From: a bacterium
Lineage (GTDB): Bacteria; Planctomycetota; UBA1135; UBA2386
Assembly: GCA_030432695.1 (NCBI GenBank)
Contig: JAUILN010000001.1
Location: 682,001-746,000, forward strand
Length of the DNA: 64,000 nucleotides
Direction: 5' to 3'
The position numbers and the translations under genes were made by a program. The notes beneath the pieces were generated by a model, which was given only the letters and a program-made list of their open reading frames with translations, ran no database searches and was not told the origin of the DNA. Positions 27,410 through 35,610 of the stretch are shown here, one piece after another; position 1 is the first letter of the stretch; each line of letters opens with the position of its first letter.

Positions 27410-28195
27410 TCAGCGGATCCGGTGGCGGCCGGAGCAGTAGACGCGGTAGCGGTCGGGGCGCAGGAAGCCGACCAGCGCGGCACCAGCACCGCGGCACAGG
27501 TCGGCCGCCAGGGCCGAGGGCGCCGACACCGACAGGATCACTGGGATCGCGGCGCGCAGGCACTTGAGGACCAGGTCGGCGCCGGCGCGGCCGGACAGCA
27601 TCGCGGTGGCCTGGGGCAGCGGATGGCCGGCGGACAGCGCCTGGCCGATCGCCTTGTCCAGCGCGTTGTGCCGGCCGACGTCCTCGCCGCGGCCCCAGAC
27701 CGTGCCGTCGGGACCGAACAGCATCGCGGCGTGGCTCGCGCCGGTGGCGGTGAACAGCGGTTGGTCGGCCTCGAAGCGGCGGCGGCGGTCGTCGAGGGCC
27801 GCGGCGTCGAGATGGAAGCCGCCGGGCCACAGCGGCGGCAGTTCGTCGAGCAGCGCGTCGGCGTCGGTCAGCCCGCAGAGCCCGCAACTGGGTCGGATCT
27901 CGTGGGTGCGGGTGAGGCGGCCCTGGATGCGCGCGCGGGCCGGATCGCGCAGCGCCACCTGCACCTCGTCGGCGCGTTGGGTGGCCGGGTCGCCCGGGTG
28001 TTCGACGACATCGAGAACCTCGTCGAGGGCCTGGACCACGCCTTCGCCGAGCAGGAAGCCCAGCGCGAGATCGCGGTCGGCGCCCGGGGTGCGCATGGTG
28101 AGGAGCTGCGCGTCGTGGACCCGGATCAGCAGCGGCTCCTCGCGGATCAGCAGGTCGTCGCTGCCGTCGTCGAGGCGACGGCGGGTGGCGCCCAT
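27410..28195 (-). CDS. fdhD: Formate dehydrogenase accessory sulfurtransferase FdhD
   Basis: Transfers sulfur from a cysteine desulfurase to the molybdenum cofactor, activating formate dehydrogenase. 261 residues. Motifs: SCGLCG with the two Cys needed for sulfur transfer, GRGEDVGRHNALDKAIG, and LSGRAGADLVLKCLRAAIPVILSVSAPS. ATG at 28195 was chosen; a GTG at 28252 would add 19 Pro-rich residues. No formate dehydrogenase lies in the window, so its client is elsewhere. It is divergent from the nucleoside transporter gene. Confidence 0.93.
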   Translation of the reverse strand: MGATRRRLDDGSDDLLIREEPLLIRVHDAQLLTMRTPGADRDLALGFLLGEGVVQALDEVLDVVEHPGDPATQRADEVQVALRDPARARIQGRLTRTHEIRPSCGLCGLTDADALLDELPPLWPGGFHLDAAALDDRRRRFEADQPLFTATGASHAAMLFGPDGTVWGRGEDVGRHNALDKAIGQALSAGHPLPQATAMLSGRAGADLVLKCLRAAIPVILSVSAPSALAADLCRGAGAALVGFLRPDRYRVYCSGRHRIR

Positions 28196-28362
28196 CGGCT
28201 CGGCAGGGCGCGGCGCGTCGCGGGGCGGCTCGGGGTGTTCTCGGGACGGCACGGCCGGGCAGGATAGCGCCGACGTCCCGCGCGGGTCAGCCTCCGCTTC
28301 GCCGGCCTCGCTCCGGGGCCGTCGTGGCTTCGCCCGGGCGATTGGTGTTCGATGCGCGGCGC

Positions 28363-29649
28363 ATGGATCCGCTCCGCCTCGTCTCCCTCGGAGGGCTCGC
28401 GCTGCTCGTCGGCCTCTGCTACGTGCTGTCGCGCGACCGCAAGGCGGTGTCCTGGCGGTTGGTGCTCGGGGGTCTCGGCCTGCAGGCCCTGCTCGGCGGA
28501 CTGTTCCTGAGCTGGGACGCCGGCAACGCGGCGCTGCGCGCAGCCGGCGACCGGGTCGAGGCGTTCCTGGCACTCAGCGCGCGCGGCACTTCGTTCGTGT
28601 TCGGGGCGCTCGGCAGCGGGCAGCCGATCCAGGTGGAGCTGCCCGAGGGCGTGGTCCCGGCCGGCGCCGAGGCCCAGGAGGCGGTGGCCAGCGCCAGTCT
28701 CGGCTTCATCTTCGCGACCCAGGTCCTGCCGACGCTGATCTTCTTCTCGAGCTTCATGGCGGTGCTCTACCACCTCGGCGTGATGCAGCGGGTGGTGCAG
28801 GCGATGGCCTTCGTGATGTCGCGGACGCTGGGGACTTCGGGCGCCGAGTCGCTGTCGGCCTGCGGCAACGTGTTCGTCGGCCAGACCGAGGCGCCGCTGT
28901 TGGTGCGGCCGTTCCTGTCGGCGATGACCAAGAGCGAGCTGCACGCGGTGATGACCGGCGGCTTCGCGACCATCGCGGGCGGGGTGTTCGCGCTGTACGT
29001 CGGCTTCGGCATCGATGCCGGTCACCTGATGGTGGCCAGCGTGATGGCGGTGCCGGCAGGACTGATCTGCTCGAAGCTGCTGTGGCCGGAGACCGAGGAG
29101 AGCGAGACCCGCGGCCAGGTGGTGATGCACAGCGAGAAGACCGCCAGCAACGTGGTCGAGGCGGCGGCGGTCGGCGCGGGCGACGGGCTGAAGCTGGCGC
29201 TGAACGTCGGTGCGATGCTGATCGCGTTCCTCGGCCTCGTGGAGGTGATGAACGCCGCGCTCGGGTTGTTCTTCGCGGACCTCACGCTGGCGTCGATCCT
29301 CGGCGTGGTGTTCTGGCCGATCGCCGCGGTGATGGGGGTGCCGTTCGACGAGATCCCGATGCTGGCCGAGCTGCTCGGCACCAAGATCGTGCTGACCGAG
29401 CTGGTCGCCTACCAGGAACTCGGGACGATGAAGGCCGCGGGTCAGGTGAGCGAGCGGACGCTGCGGATCGCGTCGTTCGCGCTGTGCGGCTTCGCCAACG
29501 TCGGCTCGGTGGCGATCCAGATCGGCGGCCTCGGCGCGATCGCGCCCGAGCGGCGCGGGGATCTGTCACGGCTGGCGTTCCGCGCGATGTTCGCCGGCGC
29601 CTTGGCCACCTGCATGACCGCGTGCTTCGTCGGCGTGCTGACCGAATGA
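28363..29649 (+). CDS. nupC: Concentrative nucleoside transporter (NupC/CNT family)
   Basis: Inner-membrane symporter that imports nucleosides with H+ or Na+. 428 residues with about 8-10 membrane segments. The CNT signature lies around ESLSACGNVFVGQTEAPLLV, followed by MTGGFATIAGGVFALYVGFG. Near the C-terminus, CGFANVGSVAIQIGGLGA matches the family. The stop overlaps an in-frame ATG of the purine nucleoside phosphorylase gene, so import and cleavage are co-expressed. Confidence 0.94.
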   Translation: MDPLRLVSLGGLALLVGLCYVLSRDRKAVSWRLVLGGLGLQALLGGLFLSWDAGNAALRAAGDRVEAFLALSARGTSFVFGALGSGQPIQVELPEGVVPAGAEAQEAVASASLGFIFATQVLPTLIFFSSFMAVLYHLGVMQRVVQAMAFVMSRTLGTSGAESLSACGNVFVGQTEAPLLVRPFLSAMTKSELHAVMTGGFATIAGGVFALYVGFGIDAGHLMVASVMAVPAGLICSKLLWPETEESETRGQVVMHSEKTASNVVEAAAVGAGDGLKLALNVGAMLIAFLGLVEVMNAALGLFFADLTLASILGVVFWPIAAVMGVPFDEIPMLAELLGTKIVLTELVAYQELGTMKAAGQVSERTLRIASFALCGFANVGSVAIQIGGLGAIAPERRGDLSRLAFRAMFAGALATCMTACFVGVLTE

Positions 29650-29660
29650 GGAAGGACCTG

Positions 29661-30479
29661 ATGGGAATCGCGAACGAGACCGCGCGGCTCGACGCCGCCG
29701 TCGCCGCCCTCGAGCCACTTGGGCTCGCGACCTGCGAGCTGGCCATCGTGCTCGGCAGCGGGCTGAAGGACTTCGGCGCGAAGCTGGACGCGCGGCGGTC
29801 GGTGGCCTTCGCGGAGGTGCCGCACTGGCCGGCGCCGAAGGTCGAGGGCCACGGCGGCGAGCTGGTGGTGGGCGAGGTGGGTGGGAAGCGGATCGCGTGC
29901 CTGACCGGGCGGGTGCACCTCTACGAGGGCTGGTCGCCAACCGAGGCGGTGCGCGCGGTGCGGACCCTGCGCCGGGCGGGGATCGAACGGTTCCTGCTCA
30001 CCAACGCGGCGGGCGGTCTGCAGGAGTCGATGCAGGCCGGCGACCTGATGGCGATCGAGGACCACCTGAACCTCACCGGCAGCTCGCCGCTGCTCGGCCC
30101 GCACGAGCCGGCGCTGGGTCCCCGGTTCCCCGACCAGTCGCAGGTCTGGGATGCCGAACTGCGCGGGCGGCTGTTCCGCGTCGACGGCAAGCTGAAGTGC
30201 GGGGTGTATGCGGGGCTGCTGGGTCCCAGCTACGAGACCCCGGCCGAGGTGCGGATGCTGGCGAGCCTCGGTGCCGGCGCGGTGGGCATGTCGACGGTGC
30301 ACGAGGCGATCGCGCTCAACGCGATGGGCGCGCACCTCGCCGGCATCTCCCTGATCAGCAACCTCGCCGCCGGCATGTCGGCCGGCCCGCTCGACCACCG
30401 CGAGGTCATCGAGGCCGGCGAACAGGCCGCCCGGCGCATGGAAGCCCTCGTCCGCGGCCTCTGCGCCAACCTGCCCTGA
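29661..30479 (+). CDS. punA: Purine-nucleoside phosphorylase (trimeric class)
   Basis: Phosphorolysis of inosine, guanosine and their deoxy forms to base and (deoxy)ribose-1-phosphate. 272 residues. Motifs: AIVLGSGLKDFG (phosphate loop), VPHWPAPKVEGHGG, TNAAGGLQ, GLLGPSYETPAEVRML and the base-binding SLISNLAAG. GAGGAAGG 6 bp before ATG 29661 favours this start over the ATG at 29646 that overlaps nupC. Together with the cdd/deoC/deoA operon it completes purine and pyrimidine nucleoside breakdown. Confidence 0.94.
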   Translation: MGIANETARLDAAVAALEPLGLATCELAIVLGSGLKDFGAKLDARRSVAFAEVPHWPAPKVEGHGGELVVGEVGGKRIACLTGRVHLYEGWSPTEAVRAVRTLRRAGIERFLLTNAAGGLQESMQAGDLMAIEDHLNLTGSSPLLGPHEPALGPRFPDQSQVWDAELRGRLFRVDGKLKCGVYAGLLGPSYETPAEVRMLASLGAGAVGMSTVHEAIALNAMGAHLAGISLISNLAAGMSAGPLDHREVIEAGEQAARRMEALVRGLCANLP

Positions 30480-30495
30480 CCCACCCCACCGCGCA

Positions 30496-30532
30496 CCTGT
30501 CGCTGTCGGTGCCTGGCACACACCGCGACAGG
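30496..30532 (+). terminator. Hairpin after punA
   Basis: CCTGTCGC (30496-30503) pairs with GCGACAGG (30525-30532). Inside the loop, GTGC and GCAC can form an inner stem. It lies 17 bp after the punA stop, without a T-tract. Confidence 0.5.
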
Positions 30533-30550
30533 CCACCCCAGACAGCAGGT

Positions 30551-30581
30551 CGTACAGCCGATGCCATGCACCAGCTGTACG
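30551..30581 (+). promoter_or_regulatory. Inverted repeat (possible operator) before the GNAT gene
   Basis: CGTACAGC (30551-30558) and GCTGTACG (30574-30581) form a perfect 8-bp dyad with a 15-bp spacer, directly before a TACCGT hexamer (30584-30589) that fits the local -10 pattern. A repressor dimer could bind here; a terminator role is also possible. Confidence 0.4.
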
Positions 30582-30617
30582 GCTACCGTGCCGATCCAGC
30601 CGAAGAACAGGATCTGC

Positions 30618-31634
30618 ATGAGCTACCCCTTCGACATCCGCGAGTACCGGCCCGGCGACGAACCCGGCATCTTGACCTCCTTCAACCGGGTGTTCCGGGA
30701 GGTCTGCGGCGAAGGCTACGTCGACCGCCAACCCGGGTTCTGGGACTGGGAGTTCGCGCAGAACCCCGCCGGCCACCGGATCGTCGTCGCGGTCGGCGAA
30801 GACGGCACCATCGCCGCCCAGTACGCCGGCTGCCCGCAGCGCTTCCACAGCAGCTACGGCGAGGTCACCTTCGTGCACATCGTCGACAGCTTCGTGGTGC
30901 CCGAGGCGCGGCAGGGTCTGAAGCGCCCCGGCCTGTTCGTCACCACCGCCTACCCCTGGTTCGAGCTGTGTGACCGGATGGGCGACGCGGTGCTCTGGGG
31001 CTTCCCGGTCAAGACCGCCGAGCGCATCGGCCAGCGCTACCTCGAATACAAGCCGCTGCGTTCGATCGACTACCTGTGCCGCGGGGTCGGTGCGGGGGCG
31101 CTCGAGGGTCCGGCAGACGTCCAGGTCGAGGCGGTCGCCGAGATCCCGGCGGAGGCCGACGCGCTGTTCGAACGCGTCGCGGCCGAGAAGACCTGCCTGC
31201 TGCGCCGCGACCGCGCCTACCTCGACTGGCGCTACCGCCGTATCCCGGGTGGCGGGAAGGACTACACGGTGCTCGCCGCGCGCCGCGGTGGTGAGCTGGT
31301 CGGCCTCGCGGTGCTCCGCGTGCAGCACGAGCTGGTGCCCGAGGCCTGCACCTTCGCCGACTGGGTGGTGCCCGGCTGCGACGGCGAGGTCGTGGACGGG
31401 CTGCTGGCGGCCGCGTCGCGCATCGCCCAGGGCGCCGGGCGCAAGACCCTGATGGCGGTGCTGCCGCCCTGGTCGCCGGAGGCCGCCGCGCTGACGGCCC
31501 GCGGCTTCGAGGCGGTGTCGTCGGCGATCTACATGGAGCGCAAGCTGACCCACCGCATCTACCACGCCGCGATGACCACCGAGTGGTTGGCGGAGAACTG
31601 GTGGTACACGGTCGGCGATACCGACCTCGTCTGA
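30618..31634 (+). CDS. GNAT-family N-acetyltransferase
   Basis: A 338-residue cytoplasmic protein with the GNAT pattern in the N-terminal part (FDIREYRPGDEPGILTSFN, then GTIAAQYAGCPQRFH and VDSFVVPEARQ). A second, weaker acetyltransferase-like half follows (LVGLAVLRVQHE, then CTFADWVVPG). Such two-lobed proteins occur among Eis-like and sugar/peptidoglycan-linked acyltransferases. The substrate is unknown. The ATG at 30618 is chosen over upstream codons because the GNAT fold begins there; AGGAT lies 8 bp upstream. Confidence 0.75.
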   Translation: MSYPFDIREYRPGDEPGILTSFNRVFREVCGEGYVDRQPGFWDWEFAQNPAGHRIVVAVGEDGTIAAQYAGCPQRFHSSYGEVTFVHIVDSFVVPEARQGLKRPGLFVTTAYPWFELCDRMGDAVLWGFPVKTAERIGQRYLEYKPLRSIDYLCRGVGAGALEGPADVQVEAVAEIPAEADALFERVAAEKTCLLRRDRAYLDWRYRRIPGGGKDYTVLAARRGGELVGLAVLRVQHELVPEACTFADWVVPGCDGEVVDGLLAAASRIAQGAGRKTLMAVLPPWSPEAAALTARGFEAVSSAIYMERKLTHRIYHAAMTTEWLAENWWYTVGDTDLV

Positions 31635-31739
31635 GCCGCGTCCGCTGATCCGCCGGAAGCCTCGGAACGCATGCGGCGTCCGAGCCCTCGATCCGCGAAA
31701 CTGCCCCGGACGGCTCCGGCGCGCGGAGCCGACCCGGCG

Positions 31740-32606
31740 ATGGAACACGATGCGCAGGCCAGGAAGCCTCGGAGGCGGCGGTTGCTCACGATCCTGTTGA
31801 GCGTCGTCGCGATCTACGTCCTCGTGGTGCTCGCCGTCTGGGTGTTCCAGGAGCGGCTGATCTTCGTCGCCGCGGGCTGGGGTCGCGGTGCGGTGGTGCC
31901 GCGCGTCGAGGGCATCGTGGTCGACCACCTGCCGCTGCCCGTGGAGGTCAATGACGGTCAGCCCGGACGCTTCCGCATCGCGGTGAGTCGCACGCCGGAC
32001 CCGCGCGGCGCGATCGTCGCCTTCTGCGGCAACGGCGAGGATCTGCGTTCGGGGGTCCACTGGGCGGCGATGTGGCGGCAGTACGGCTATGCCGTGGTGG
32101 TCGTCGAGTTCCCCGGCTACGGCGACTCGGCGGGTTCCCCGCACGCGGCGAGCCTGCGCGCGGCGGCCGAGGCGGCCGCGGAGTTCGCACGCACCGAGCT
32201 GGCGCCGGCCGGCACCGAGGTGGTGGCCGCGGGCAGTTCGATGGGCTCGTTCTGCGCGGTGCACCTGGCTGCCGAGGGTCTCGTCGACCGCGTGGTCCTG
32301 CGCGCACCGCCGAGTTCGATCCTGGAGGCCGGGCAGGCGCAGTACTGGTTCCTGCCGGTGGCCGCGCTGCTGCGCCATCCACTCGACAATCTGGAGCCGG
32401 CGCGCCGCGCCAAGGTGCCGCTGTTGGTGCTGCACGGCGACCGCGACGGCATCGTCCCGCAGCGGTTGGGCCAGCGGTTGGCGGATGCCTGGGGCGGTCC
32501 GAGCGAGTTCGTGTCGTGCGAGGGCTACGGGCACAACGACCTGCCGGTGCATCGGGGCGGGCCGTTCGGGGCGCGGATCGAGGGGTTCCTCGCAGGTGGG
32601 CGCTGA
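31740..32606 (+). CDS. Membrane-anchored alpha/beta hydrolase
   Basis: A 288-residue protein with one N-terminal membrane segment (about residues 17-37) preceded by a basic stretch, so the catalytic domain faces the periplasm. The nucleophile elbow is GSSMGS, the oxyanion region FCGNGEDL, and the acid and His lie in VLHGDRDGIVP and GYGHNDLP. This is the BAAT/Bem46-like type seen in many bacteria; the substrate is unknown. ATG at 31740 is used; an in-frame ATG at 31671 is possible. The next gene overlaps its end by 11 bp. Confidence 0.8.
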   Translation: MEHDAQARKPRRRRLLTILLSVVAIYVLVVLAVWVFQERLIFVAAGWGRGAVVPRVEGIVVDHLPLPVEVNDGQPGRFRIAVSRTPDPRGAIVAFCGNGEDLRSGVHWAAMWRQYGYAVVVVEFPGYGDSAGSPHAASLRAAAEAAAEFARTELAPAGTEVVAAGSSMGSFCAVHLAAEGLVDRVVLRAPPSSILEAGQAQYWFLPVAALLRHPLDNLEPARRAKVPLLVLHGDRDGIVPQRLGQRLADAWGGPSEFVSCEGYGHNDLPVHRGGPFGARIEGFLAGGR

Positions 32607-34542
32607 GTTGGACTCGACGGGTGGCACGTTCCACCTCAGAGTGGCTCTGGTCTTCGCCGTTCTGAGTGTGCTGGCCCTGAGTTCCGGGTTCGTATTCGTG
32701 TTCTTGGAGGGCGTTCCGGCAGCACTCGACTCGCTGTTCCGGGACGACGCCTACTACTGCTTCGACTGGGCTCGTTCGGTGGTCGAAGGCCGAGGACCGC
32801 GGGTCGGTGGTGGAGCCCCGACCTCTGGGGTCCACCTGCTGTGGGAGCTGGTCCTGATGATCCCCGCACTGGCCGGCAGCCGCGCGGTGGAGCTGTGCGC
32901 GGCCCCGATCGGCGCAGTCGCGGTGCTGCTCGCGGCCTTGGTCCTCGGACGGTCGGTGCGCGCTGCCGGCGGCGGTCGGTACGTCCCTTGGATCACCGGC
33001 CTGCTGCTCTTGGGCAACTCACTGGTCGTCGTCGAGGCCTGCAACGGTCAGGAATCCGGCCTGGGCGCGTTGGCGATGGCCTGGGCCCTGCACGAGGCAC
33101 GTGCTTCCAGGCTCCGGTTCACCTTCGCTGGTGTGCTGGCGACCTTCGCGCGCAGCGATCTGTTCCTGTTCGTGGCGGCGTTGGCGCTGCAGCGCCCTGG
33201 GGCCTGGTGGGAGCGATGTCTCGGGCCTGCGGTGGCGCTCCTGCTCTACGCCGCCGTGAACCTTGCACTGACCGGGCGGCCGCTTCAGGACTCCGCTGAA
33301 CCGATGGCCTGGCTGTTCCACCAGCGCTTCGAGGCGACCGATCCGGGATGGAGGGATTGGCTCCGGACCCTGTGGTGGTGGGGTCGACCGGTTGCTTTCG
33401 GATCGCCATTCGTCCTGGCGGGCGCTCTCGGCACGGCCTGCCTGCTCGCGGTGCCGTTCCGCGCACTGTTCGATCGGCTGCCCTTGTCCTCGGCGGCGGC
33501 GGTGTTGGGGATCACCGCGATGGTCGGGCTCGGTGGCGACGACCTGTTGATCCCGTGCCTGGCGATCGTGCTGGCCCTGCTCCCGCAGGCTTCGACGCAT
33601 GCCGGGTTCCCGCTGCGGGAAGTCGTCGCGCCGCTCGGCGGGGCTGTGGCGCTCGTCGCACTCCACTCGCTGATCCGTTGGTACCCACGCGACTACTACT
33701 GGGTTCCGATCGGAGTGATCGGGACGTGGGCGATCGGCAGGACTCTCGCGGGCGGTGGGCCGCGGAGCGTCGCCGCGGTGGTCGCGATCGTGGCTTTTCC
33801 CGCAGGCAGCTTCCTGGCGGCAATCGAGGGTCGCTTCGCACCCTGGGACGCGCACCTCCGGGAGTCCGAGCACGCCCTCGATGCAGCGGCGCACCATCTC
33901 GATATCCTCGTTCCCGAGGTCCTCGCCGAAGGGGAGCGCATCGGGGCCTTCAACTCCGGCCACCTCACCTGGCGACTGGGCGACCGCGTGGTCAATCTGG
34001 ACGGGGTCGTCAACCGACCGGCCTTCGAAGCCCTGCGTGCCGGGAGGATGGGCGCCTGGCTGGACGAGCAGGGGATCCGGTGGCTCTGCGACAACCCGCA
34101 ACAGTTCAGTCTGGACCCGACCCAGCCGCACGCGTGCGGGGCGTGGTTCGGCACCGGATTCGATCCGGCCGACGACCTCGAGGAGTGGGCGCGCTTCGTC
34201 GACGTCGATCCGGAGTCGACCGACCGGCGGGGCACCGAGACGGTCGCTCTCTACCGACTCGGTGGTGGCTTCGAGCGGCCGGTCCGAGCGCTTCGACTCG
34301 ACTGGCTGGACCGCTCGGGGGGCTTCGCTCCCCAGACTCTCGTCTGGGTCGGACGCGCGGGGGAGGAGCTGGTCCGAGACGTCTCGTACGCTCCCGATGA
34401 ACCGCCGCAGACCCTCGCTCGGGCGATCCCCGGGGTGCCACTGGCGATCGTCCTGAGGCCGCCCACGCGTCCGGGATCTGGCACGAGGATCTATGTGCGT
34501 GGCCGAGAGGAGGCGATGCTCCACCAATACGGCCCACGTTGA
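32596..34542 (+). CDS. Polytopic membrane protein, GT-C glycosyltransferase-like
   Basis: A 648-residue protein with about 10 hydrophobic segments in the first 400 residues and a soluble C-terminal domain of about 240 residues. The first extracytoplasmic loop has RDDAYYCFDWARSVVEGRG, which matches the acidic loop motif of GT-C enzymes that use lipid-linked sugars. A second acidic pair, GGDDLL, occurs later. Donor and acceptor are unknown. GTG at 32596 is the most likely start; no ATG is available nearby. It overlaps the hydrolase gene by 11 bp, so the two form a small operon. Confidence 0.7.
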   Translation: MGAELDSTGGTFHLRVALVFAVLSVLALSSGFVFVFLEGVPAALDSLFRDDAYYCFDWARSVVEGRGPRVGGGAPTSGVHLLWELVLMIPALAGSRAVELCAAPIGAVAVLLAALVLGRSVRAAGGGRYVPWITGLLLLGNSLVVVEACNGQESGLGALAMAWALHEARASRLRFTFAGVLATFARSDLFLFVAALALQRPGAWWERCLGPAVALLLYAAVNLALTGRPLQDSAEPMAWLFHQRFEATDPGWRDWLRTLWWWGRPVAFGSPFVLAGALGTACLLAVPFRALFDRLPLSSAAAVLGITAMVGLGGDDLLIPCLAIVLALLPQASTHAGFPLREVVAPLGGAVALVALHSLIRWYPRDYYWVPIGVIGTWAIGRTLAGGGPRSVAAVVAIVAFPAGSFLAAIEGRFAPWDAHLRESEHALDAAAHHLDILVPEVLAEGERIGAFNSGHLTWRLGDRVVNLDGVVNRPAFEALRAGRMGAWLDEQGIRWLCDNPQQFSLDPTQPHACGAWFGTGFDPADDLEEWARFVDVDPESTDRRGTETVALYRLGGGFERPVRALRLDWLDRSGGFAPQTLVWVGRAGEELVRDVSYAPDEPPQTLARAIPGVPLAIVLRPPTRPGSGTRIYVRGREEAMLHQYGPR

Positions 34543-34560
34543 CGATCAACCATCCACGCC

Positions 34561-35559
34561 ATGTCCGAACACCTCACCCATCTCACCCTCGCCGACCAGT
34601 TCTTCCGCGACCAGGGTTCCGCGGGCGGGTCCGGTGAGCTGTCGACCATCCTCAACCGCGTGACCCTCGCCGCGCGCATGATCGCCAACACGGTGCTGCG
34701 CGCCGGGCTGCACGGCAACCTCGGCAAGACCGGCGGGGTCAACGTGCAGGGCGAGGAGGTGAAGGAACTCGACGTGATCAGCAACGAGATCTTCGAGGAG
34801 GTCTTCGACCGCACGCCGGTGGTCGCGGCGATCGCCTCGGAGGAGAAGGACGACGTCCACTACTACTCGGAGGACGTCCAGCGCGGCAAGTACGTGCTGC
34901 TGCACGACCCGCTCGACGGCTCGGGCAACGTCGACATCAACGGGTCGATGGGGACCATCTTCAGCATCTATCGCCGCAAGGACGTCGAGCGACCGGCGAG
35001 TCTCGCCGACTTCCTGCGCCAGGGTCACGAGCAGGTCGCCGCGGGTTACATGCTCTATGGACCGGCGACGCTGTTCGTCTACTCGGTCGGCGGCACGGTG
35101 AACGGCTTCACCCTCGACCGCTCGGTGGGCGCGTTCTTCCTGACCCACCCGAACATCCGGATCCCGGAGGGCAAGGGCAGCTACGCGGTCAACGAGGCCA
35201 ACGAAGGCAAGTGGGACGACAAGACCCGCGCGATGGTGCGCGCGTTCCGTGAGGGCACCACCGACTGCGGCAAGCGCTCGGCGCGCTACGTGGGGGCCCT
35301 GGTCGCCGACTTCCACCGCACCTTGGTGCAGGGCGGCGTCTACATGTATCCCGGCGAGGTGCAGAAGCCGAATGGCAAGCTGCGCCTGCTCTACGAGGCC
35401 AAGCCGCTGGCGTTCATCGCGCGGCAGGCCGGCGGCCACGCGTCGACCGGTCGCATGCCGATCCTCGACGTCCAGGCCGAGGAGCTGCACCAGCGCACGC
35501 CGCTCTACATCGGCTCGACGGGCGACGTCGAGGAGATCGAGCGGCGGCTGCGTGGCTGA
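34561..35559 (+). CDS. fbp: Fructose-1,6-bisphosphatase, class I
   Basis: Gluconeogenic enzyme hydrolysing fructose-1,6-bisphosphate to fructose-6-phosphate. 332 residues, normal for class I. The metal-binding signature DPLDGSGNVD is present (the family more often has SSN), with EEKDD upstream, RYVGALVADFHRTL and GGVYMYPG for substrate binding. It starts 18 bp after the glycosyltransferase-like gene and ends before a hairpin shared with the convergent operon. Confidence 0.96.
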   Translation: MSEHLTHLTLADQFFRDQGSAGGSGELSTILNRVTLAARMIANTVLRAGLHGNLGKTGGVNVQGEEVKELDVISNEIFEEVFDRTPVVAAIASEEKDDVHYYSEDVQRGKYVLLHDPLDGSGNVDINGSMGTIFSIYRRKDVERPASLADFLRQGHEQVAAGYMLYGPATLFVYSVGGTVNGFTLDRSVGAFFLTHPNIRIPEGKGSYAVNEANEGKWDDKTRAMVRAFREGTTDCGKRSARYVGALVADFHRTLVQGGVYMYPGEVQKPNGKLRLLYEAKPLAFIARQAGGHASTGRMPILDVQAEELHQRTPLYIGSTGDVEEIERRLRG

Positions 35560-35588
35560 GCCGCCATCTCGACCGAGCCTGCCGCACA

Positions 35589-35609
35589 ATCGCTCCGGGG
35601 GGGAGCGAT
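35589..35609. terminator. Hairpin terminator between convergent genes
   Basis: Perfect 8-bp stem, ATCGCTCC (35589-35596) with GGAGCGAT (35602-35609), and a GGGGG loop. It lies between the fbp stop and the stop of the minus-strand membrane protein gene at 35611. Confidence 0.7.
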
Positions 35610-35610
35610 C

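Noticed and set aside
29442..32627. Very long minus-strand open frame (over 1,000 codons) opposite punA, the GNAT gene and the hydrolase
   Set aside because: It spans three convincing plus-strand genes. The translation is rich in Arg, Ala, His and Gly without motifs, the usual antisense shadow of high-GC coding sequence.
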